Shown one piece after another: positions 15,949 through 20,990 of a DNA stretch of 20,990 nt. The position numbers and the translations under genes were made by a program. Source of the stretch: CAMDMI01 sp036759185 (GTDB lineage: Bacteria > Bacteroidota > Bacteroidia > Cytophagales > Flexibacteraceae); assembly GCA_036759185.1 (NCBI GenBank), contig DAIOVD010000067.1, positions 1-20,990 of the forward strand, read 5' to 3'. Under the pieces are notes generated by a model. That model made no database searches. It was given only the letters and a program-made list of their open reading frames with translations, and was not told the DNA's origin. Positions within the stretch are counted from its first letter, which is position 1; each line of letters begins with the position of its first letter.

Positions 15949-16584
15949 TTAGGATTCCGTGGATTCAGCACTCACTGGTTCTGTCTTCTCACCCGACTTT
16001 AATTCGGGCTGCGTCCACTTATGATTGAAAATAAGCAGGGTCGTTATCGAGCAGAAAATGGTGGCATCCGCAACATTGAAAATGGGCCAGAAAGCATAGT
16101 ACTGTCCGCCAAAAAACGGGATCCAATCCGGCATAAATCCTTCCCAGATATCGAAATAGATCATATCCACCACCTGACCATGTAGCCAGGGTGTTGGACT
16201 GCCATCCGGCGCATTTCCAAGTAAAACGCCATAGAAAACAGAATCAAAGAGATTGCCGACGGCCCCACCCAGAATAAGAGCAATGCAGGTGATGTACCCA
16301 ACCGGCATTTTGTTCTTAATGAGATAAACCAGATAATAGCCGATTCCACCCATGGCGATGATCCGGAAAGTAGTTAGCATAAGCTTGCCATTGTCACCTC
16401 CCAGTTCAAGCCCAAAAGCCATACCTGGATTGAGCGTGTAATGCAGTTTAAGCCAGTTTCCCATCAGAATAATCTGGCCCTGAATGCCGTATTCCATGTT
16501 GAAATGAACCAGCATTTTGGTGAGTTGGTCAAGACCCAGAACAAGGAGACTGAGTCCGAAATATTTGATATACGGATTTTTCAA
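15949..16584 (-). CDS. lspA: Lipoprotein signal peptidase (signal peptidase II, LspA)
   Basis: This 211-residue inner-membrane aspartyl protease cleaves prolipoprotein signal peptides before the lipidated Cys. The motifs are LDQLTK (18-23), NPGMAFG (52-58), GGAVGNLFD with catalytic Asp114, VVDMIYFD (138-145) and PIFNVADA with catalytic Asp173. Four hydrophobic helices are visible. It is longer than the roughly 165-residue E. coli enzyme. The extra length is about 30 residues between the two catalytic Asp (59 apart here, about 27 in E. coli) plus a hydrophilic C-terminal tail of about 25 residues. Long periplasmic insertions of this kind are, as I recall, usual in Bacteroidota LspA. It starts 11 bases after the MoxR stop, so it is probably in one operon with it. 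Confidence 0.95.
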   Translation of the reverse strand: MKNPYIKYFGLSLLVLGLDQLTKMLVHFNMEYGIQGQIILMGNWLKLHYTLNPGMAFGLELGGDNGKLMLTTFRIIAMGGIGYYLVYLIKNKMPVGYITCIALILGGAVGNLFDSVFYGVLLGNAPDGSPTPWLHGQVVDMIYFDIWEGFMPDWIPFFGGQYYAFWPIFNVADATIFCSITTLLIFNHKWTQPELKSGEKTEPVSAESTES

Positions 16585-16595
16585 AATCGGGCGGA

Positions 16596-17558
16596 TTACA
16601 TCATTCGCTGGATGAGTTCTTCTACCGTGTGCCCTTCGGCTTCGGCTTTGAAATTCCGGACTACACGGTGCCGCATAACCTCCAGAGCGATGGCTTTCAC
16701 ATCTTCGATGTCAGGTGAATATTTTCCAGCCATGAGAGCGTGGCATTTGGCTGCCAGAATCAGACTTTGAGAAGCCCGTGGTCCTGCTCCCCACTCAAGG
16801 AAATCGTTGGCTTCCTTTGCGGCCATTTCTGTGTGCGGGCGGGTTTTGGAAACGAGGCGCACTGCGTATTCTGCCACATTCTGTGTCACCGGAACCCGGC
16901 GAACCAGATGCTGGAAGGCAATGATTTCTTCTTTCCCCATCACCTTTTTCACTTCCGGCTTCACATCATTGGTGGTTGCCTGAACAATTTTCACTTCATC
17001 CTCAAAACTTGGATAACCCACTTTGAGATTGAACATAAATCGGTCGAGCTGGGCTTCCGGAAGCGGATACGTTCCTTCCTGCTCAATCGGGTTTTGTGTG
17101 GCCAGAACGAAGAAAGGTTTTTCGAGTGGATATTTCTGACCGGCTACCGTCACGGCATATTCCTGCATCGATTCGAGCAGGGCTGCCTGAGTTTTTGGAG
17201 GTGTCCGGTTGATCTCATCAGCCAGAATGATGTTGGCAAAAATGGGACCTTGAACAAACTTGAAATTGCGGTTTGAATCCATGGTTTCAGAACCCACAAT
17301 ATCTGAAGGCATCAGGTCAGGGGTAAACTGGATCCGGTTAAAACTGAGATCCAGTGCCTGCGATACCGTATGAATCAGTAAGGTTTTAGCCAGGCCGGGT
17401 ACTCCAACCAGGAGGCTATGACCCTGAGAAAAAACCGAGATTAAAAGGGAACGGACCACCTGATCCTGTCCGATGACCACTTTTCCAATTTCCTTCTGAA
17501 GGGTAACAAAGGATTCATTTAATGCCTGGGCGGCTTCCCCATCGTCTTTCCAGTTCAT
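16596..17558 (-). CDS. MoxR family AAA+ ATPase
   Basis: This 320-residue MoxR ATPase has Walker A GVPGLAKT (Lys58), Walker B IILADEINR (Asp114, Glu115), sensor 1 ATQNP (Asn156), the Arg-finger region LDRFMFNL and a C-terminal lid. MoxR proteins act as chaperone-like ATPases that activate or assemble partners, often DUF58 and von Willebrand A-domain proteins in adjacent genes. Here no such partner follows: the next gene is lspA, 11 bases on. The SurA-like gene lies 25 bases upstream. Sequence and length are normal, and the active-site residues look intact. The substrate of this copy is unknown. Confidence 0.93.
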   Translation of the reverse strand: MNWKDDGEAAQALNESFVTLQKEIGKVVIGQDQVVRSLLISVFSQGHSLLVGVPGLAKTLLIHTVSQALDLSFNRIQFTPDLMPSDIVGSETMDSNRNFKFVQGPIFANIILADEINRTPPKTQAALLESMQEYAVTVAGQKYPLEKPFFVLATQNPIEQEGTYPLPEAQLDRFMFNLKVGYPSFEDEVKIVQATTNDVKPEVKKVMGKEEIIAFQHLVRRVPVTQNVAEYAVRLVSKTRPHTEMAAKEANDFLEWGAGPRASQSLILAAKCHALMAGKYSPDIEDVKAIALEVMRHRVVRNFKAEAEGHTVEELIQRMM

Positions 17559-17583
17559 TTTATTTTAGTTCGTCGTAGTTTCG

Positions 17584-18966
17584 TTATAATTCTTCGTCTT
17601 TCAGAATCTCACAATCCGCGTAGTCTTTATCACGGCTTATGAAAACTTCTGATTTGGTTTTTTTGAACCATGCTTTGATGGCTTCTCCTTTTTTCTTCTC
17701 CAAAGCCGCCATCTGAATTTTCTGGTAGTCTTGTTTCAGATTGGCTTCATGAGGTAAAAGCCGGCTCTTAAAGTACAGTATCCGGGCACCCTTTTTACCA
17801 TCTTCTGATTTGTACGGCATTGGGCGGGTATAATCGCCCGGTTTTAGGGAATCAATGGTAAAGAAGATGGAAGGATCGAGGTTCTCAGTTGGAATGCGGG
17901 TAGTTCCGGTTTGAGGATCCAGAAAGAAGCCTCCGTTGTTGGCAGATTCTTTATCTTCGGAGTACTTTTTGGCGGCATCCTCAAAGCGAATGCTGTCAGC
18001 GATCAGGGCAGTACGAAGGCTATCCAGCGTATGAAAGGCACCTGCCTGGTCTTCTTCACCGGCTTCCGGTTTAATGAGAATGTGCCTGGAGCTGTATTCG
18101 TTTCCTTTCTTCTCCAGTAATTGAATGAGGTGAAAACCGAATGGCGATTCTACAATGTCACTTAATCCCATGGGTTCGAGTTTCAGAGCTGCAGCCTCGT
18201 ATTCCGGCACCATGGCACCTTTCCCCCAAAAACCCAGGTTTCCTCCTTCTTTGGCCGATCCCGGATCCTGAGAATATGCTTTCGCCAGAAATTCAAAGTC
18301 TTCTCCTGCTTCAATCCGTTTCTTCAGATCCTCGAGCTTTTGTTTGGTTTCAAGCTTCTTCGCCCGGCTGATTTTACTATACCGGATGATTTGTCCGACT
18401 TCAATTTCAGTGGAAAAAAAGGGCAACGAATCTTTTGGAATCTCATTAAAGAAACGCTTCACTTCATTGGGTGTAACCTTGATGTTTTTGCTGATGCTTT
18501 CCTGAACCTTCTGAATCACCATCTGGTCCCGGACTTCCTTTTTAAGTTCAGCTTTGAACTGCTCGATCGACTTTTTGTAGTATTCTTCCAGTTTCTCTTT
18601 CGACCCGATCGCCTGGATCATATAGGCCATCCGCCTATCCAACTGGTCTTCCACAAAGTTGTCTTCCACCGCTACGGAATCGATTTCCGATTTTGCCAAC
18701 ATCATTTTATTGATCAGCAACTGCTCAAATACTTTGCATTTGAGAACGTCGGAAGGCATTCCTGTGTTCTGTTGTTTGGCCTGAAGAAATCCCAGTTCGA
18801 CTTCTGATTTCAACAGAATCTGGTTGTCCACCCTGGCAACAATTTTATCTACCACAGGCCCGCCCTTATATTGGGCATTCACGGTAAACCCTCCGGAAAT
18901 TAGGAGGCAGACCTGCCACAGGAACCAGTAAGAGGAGAATCGAAAAACCAGAGGTAAACGGATCAT
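17584..18966 (-). CDS. surA: SurA-like periplasmic peptidyl-prolyl isomerase / chaperone
   Basis: This 460-residue secreted protein has a signal peptide that ends near VNA|Q at residue 31. It then has a SurA-type N-terminal helical chaperone region (about 35-180, beginning VVDKIVARVDNQILLKSEVE) and two parvulin domains (about 185-285 and 290-400). Domain 1 holds EIEVGQIIRYSK, FEFLAKAYSQDPGSAKEGG and ESPFGFHLIQLLE, the usual parvulin blocks. Domain 2 holds SSRHILIKP and EDAAKKYSEDKESANNGG. SurA carries unfolded outer-membrane proteins through the periplasm to the Bam complex. ATG 18966 is the only sensible start. It follows the other parvulin gene by 76 bases, with a terminator-like hairpin between them. 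Confidence 0.9.
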   Translation of the reverse strand: MIRLPLVFRFSSYWFLWQVCLLISGGFTVNAQYKGGPVVDKIVARVDNQILLKSEVELGFLQAKQQNTGMPSDVLKCKVFEQLLINKMMLAKSEIDSVAVEDNFVEDQLDRRMAYMIQAIGSKEKLEEYYKKSIEQFKAELKKEVRDQMVIQKVQESISKNIKVTPNEVKRFFNEIPKDSLPFFSTEIEVGQIIRYSKISRAKKLETKQKLEDLKKRIEAGEDFEFLAKAYSQDPGSAKEGGNLGFWGKGAMVPEYEAAALKLEPMGLSDIVESPFGFHLIQLLEKKGNEYSSRHILIKPEAGEEDQAGAFHTLDSLRTALIADSIRFEDAAKKYSEDKESANNGGFFLDPQTGTTRIPTENLDPSIFFTIDSLKPGDYTRPMPYKSEDGKKGARILYFKSRLLPHEANLKQDYQKIQMAALEKKKGEAIKAWFKKTKSEVFISRDKDYADCEILKDEEL

Positions 18967-18980
18967 AAGCAGAGGTCAGG

Positions 18981-19015
18981 AAACAAGAAAGGCGAACCTT
19001 GAAAATCGGTCCGCC
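18981..19015 (-). terminator. Intrinsic terminator or attenuator between the two parvulin genes
   Basis: On the minus strand GGCGGACC (19008-19015) pairs with GGTTCGCC (18991-18998). This is an 8-bp stem with one G-U pair and a 9-base loop, followed by TTTCTTGTTT. It lies 27 bases after the upstream parvulin stop and 14 bases before the surA ATG. I see no promoter motif between it and surA, so partial read-through is likely. Confidence 0.55.
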
Positions 19016-19042
19016 TGTTTCGGTTTCAAAACCGGGTGTAAA

Positions 19043-20990
19043 TTATTTGGTAATCAGTTTTTTAACAAGAGCTTCGTCAATCTGAACCGGATTTTTGGAT
19101 TTCATTCCATCGATCCATTCTTTCTCCAGATAGTTCTGGTAGTCAGAAATAACAGCACCACGGGCTTCTTCAAATGTTTTCATGCGGGGTGCTTCGATGG
19201 CATCCACCACAATGTAATTGATTCGTCCGTTCGATTCGATGGTGTAATTTCCCTGTTTCCATTCTTTCAGCTGGTCAATGGTTTTGTTCTCATCTTTCTG
19301 GAACAAACCTTCGGTCACATTCAGGCTCAATGGTTCAGCCGCAGAAGCCAGACGCTCCATGATTTTCGCTGAATTGGAGAACACCCGGAAACTCACCCGG
19401 CGACTATCATCCGGTGTTGCCATAAAATGTGCTTTGCCGGAATCTTTGATGCTGATTCTGGAACGATCAACACCCAGACTCACCAGAGAATCAACTACAT
19501 GATTGGCTCTTTTCAGAGATACGGCTGCTTTTTCATCTTTGGCTGCAAAACTGTGGATTTCCAGCGTCAGAGATTTGTCCCTTTTCAGGTTGTCCGCATG
19601 GCTTTTCAATACGTTGCCATTCACAAATCCGACTTCTTTGTTTTTTACTTTGAATTTCACAGGCTCAAAACGCAGATCGGTCACTTCAAATTTACCGGCG
19701 GCCAGTTTTGCTTTCACATTATCCAGCGCTTTCTGGTTGGAAGCGGAAAAAATGGTTGCCTTAATCCGCTGGTTCCAGTTGTATTTTGATTTGTTTTCAC
19801 CATGATATTTCCGAAGCCCGGCCGTATCTTCCAGTGCTTTGGTCCACACTTTCTGATCCATCAGAGTAAACAGCAGGATTCCGTCACGGTATTCTTTCAC
19901 CAGCATCCGGTAATCTTCGTACTTCTCAGTGAGGTGACTTTCTTCATAATCAAGAATGGCTTCATCTTCAAAGTCTTTGAACATGAGTTTCATCTGATAG
20001 TCCAGTGCTTTTGACTTATTCGCCTGTTGTTTTTTCTCAGCCACTTTCCAGAAATCACGAAGGGTGTATTTCTTTTCTTTAATGGTCAGAATGATTTCAT
20101 CCAGTTTTTTATCGGCCATATCATATTTCCATTTGCCGCTGGCCAGGCTTGTGTCGGCTTTGGAACATGCATAAGCGATTAATGCCTTGTTTTCAACCAT
20201 TCCGTTTTCCTTGCGGAGTCTGCCCAGCAAAACAGAACGGTTCAGTTCCGAACGTGAATCCTTTGAAACTTTGGTCTCCAGGGTTGCTTTCAGTTCATCA
20301 AAAGGCTCGAGCAACTTGCGGTTTTTCAATCTTACAATGTGCCAGCCAAAAGGTGTCTGGAACGGTTCTGAAATATTACCAGTGTCTTTCAACGCAAAGG
20401 CAGCGTTTTCAAAGGACGGTACCATCGTTCCGGTTCCAAAAGCGGGCAGAACACCTCCTTTGGTCTTGGAGTCGGTATGGTCTGAAAACTCAAGAGCCAG
20501 ATTGGCGAAGTTTTCTCCCTGCTTCAGTCTTCCATGAATATCATAGATTTTTTTGCGGGCAGCAATCGAATCTTCTGCCGGCATTCCCGGATTGGCCCGC
20601 ACCATGATGTGCGCTACCGTAATTTGTCCCTGAGAAGCACGGCGATCAAGTACTTTGATGATGTGATAACCAAACTGTGTCCGTACCGGATTGGAAATAG
20701 CACCTTTGGCGGTTTTGTAAGCCACGTCTTCAAATGGGTACACCATCTGCATAGCAGTAAAAAAGCCCAGGTTTCCGTCGTTGTATTTGGCTGACGGATC
20801 TTCTGACTTGTCTTTCGCCATTTTTTCGAAGGATTCGCCACCCAGAATCTTTTTCCGGATGTCCATGATTTTATTGAATGCCGCCAGTGTGTCTTTCGGA
20901 TCCGCTTTGGCATCGCATTTAATCAGAATGTGTGAGGCATTTACTTCCTCTTTCATTCGGTTGTAGGCTTCATCCACCAGCTTTTGAGTC
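19043..20990 (-). CDS. Tandem-parvulin (PpiC-type) peptidyl-prolyl isomerase with embedded OmpA-like segment; 5' end outside window
   Basis: The frame runs off the window's right edge (codons for TQKL precede the first visible possible start), so the N-terminus, presumably with a signal peptide, is missing. Residues below count from the GTG codon at 20977. Parvulin domain 1 spans about 12-111 (NASHILIKCD, FEKMAKDKSEDPSAKYNDG, TQFGYHIIKVL) and domain 2 about 118-218 (TVAHIMVRA, FANLALEFSDHTDSKTKGG, TPFGWHIVRLKNR). A long helical region follows. Residues of about 455-533 then resemble a degenerate OmpA C-terminal domain (SLKRANHVVDSLVSLGVDRSRISI, then SRRVSFRV). The C-terminus (from about 595) has the family block MKTFEEARGAVISDYQNYLEKEW. 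It is probably a periplasmic folding factor upstream of surA. Confidence 0.85.
   Translation of the reverse strand, partial: TQKLVDEAYNRMKEEVNASHILIKCDAKADPKDTLAAFNKIMDIRKKILGGESFEKMAKDKSEDPSAKYNDGNLGFFTAMQMVYPFEDVAYKTAKGAISNPVRTQFGYHIIKVLDRRASQGQITVAHIMVRANPGMPAEDSIAARKKIYDIHGRLKQGENFANLALEFSDHTDSKTKGGVLPAFGTGTMVPSFENAAFALKDTGNISEPFQTPFGWHIVRLKNRKLLEPFDELKATLETKVSKDSRSELNRSVLLGRLRKENGMVENKALIAYACSKADTSLASGKWKYDMADKKLDEIILTIKEKKYTLRDFWKVAEKKQQANKSKALDYQMKLMFKDFEDEAILDYEESHLTEKYEDYRMLVKEYRDGILLFTLMDQKVWTKALEDTAGLRKYHGENKSKYNWNQRIKATIFSASNQKALDNVKAKLAAGKFEVTDLRFEPVKFKVKNKEVGFVNGNVLKSHADNLKRDKSLTLEIHSFAAKDEKAAVSLKRANHVVDSLVSLGVDRSRISIKDSGKAHFMATPDDSRRVSFRVFSNSAKIMERLASAAEPLSLNVTEGLFQKDENKTIDQLKEWKQGNYTIESNGRINYIVVDAIEAPRMKTFEEARGAVISDYQNYLEKEWIDGMKSKNPVQIDEALVKKLITK

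Overview
The window looks like chromosomal core sequence from an uncultured member of the Bacteroidota. The evidence is a GldB-type gliding/T9SS lipoprotein, a DUF5606 gene, a periplasmic-propeller histidine kinase, a YbeY with the Asp-for-His third metal ligand common in this phylum, paired tandem-parvulin chaperones, and two promoters matching the Bacteroidota pattern TTTG (-33) / TAnnTTTG (-7). Two runs of exactly 100 N (5874-5973 and 8462-8561) are scaffold placeholders, so this is a draft or metagenome assembly. No rRNA, tRNA, CRISPR array, insertion sequence or phage gene is visible.

Layout. 1-4059: the tail of a probable nucleotide-sugar dehydrogenase (+), a Uma2/DUF820 nuclease-fold gene (-), a SOUL haem-binding protein (+), a BamA/TamA-like outer-membrane barrel (-, TTG start) and a DUF2071 gene (+). 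4075-10306: a minus-strand run read in the order GT-C-like membrane protein, sterol-desaturase-family protein (interrupted by a gap), propeller sensor kinase (interrupted by a gap), NarL/LuxR response regulator, ybeY. 10402-13759: a GldB-like lipoprotein (-), divergent from a plus-strand group of outer-membrane beta-barrel protein, purN (TTG start), DUF5606 and an unrecognised 151-residue protein. 13779-20990: a minus-strand run of a parvulin protein cut by the window edge, a SurA-like parvulin chaperone, a MoxR AAA+ ATPase, lspA and comEC, the last with its own promoter.

Functional theme. Much of the window concerns the cell envelope: periplasmic folding (two proteins with four parvulin domains in total), barrel insertion (BamA-like), lipoprotein maturation (LspA), a gliding/T9SS-associated lipoprotein, and a periplasmic sensor with its regulator. 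Housekeeping genes (purN, ybeY) are mixed in.

I see no clearly new multi-gene system. The best leads are a degenerate OmpA-like segment inside the edge parvulin protein, a hairpin terminator or attenuator between the two parvulin genes, a tightly coupled OMP-purN-DUF5606 chain with a TTG start, and two gaps whose true length must differ from 100 bases because both interrupted genes change frame across them.
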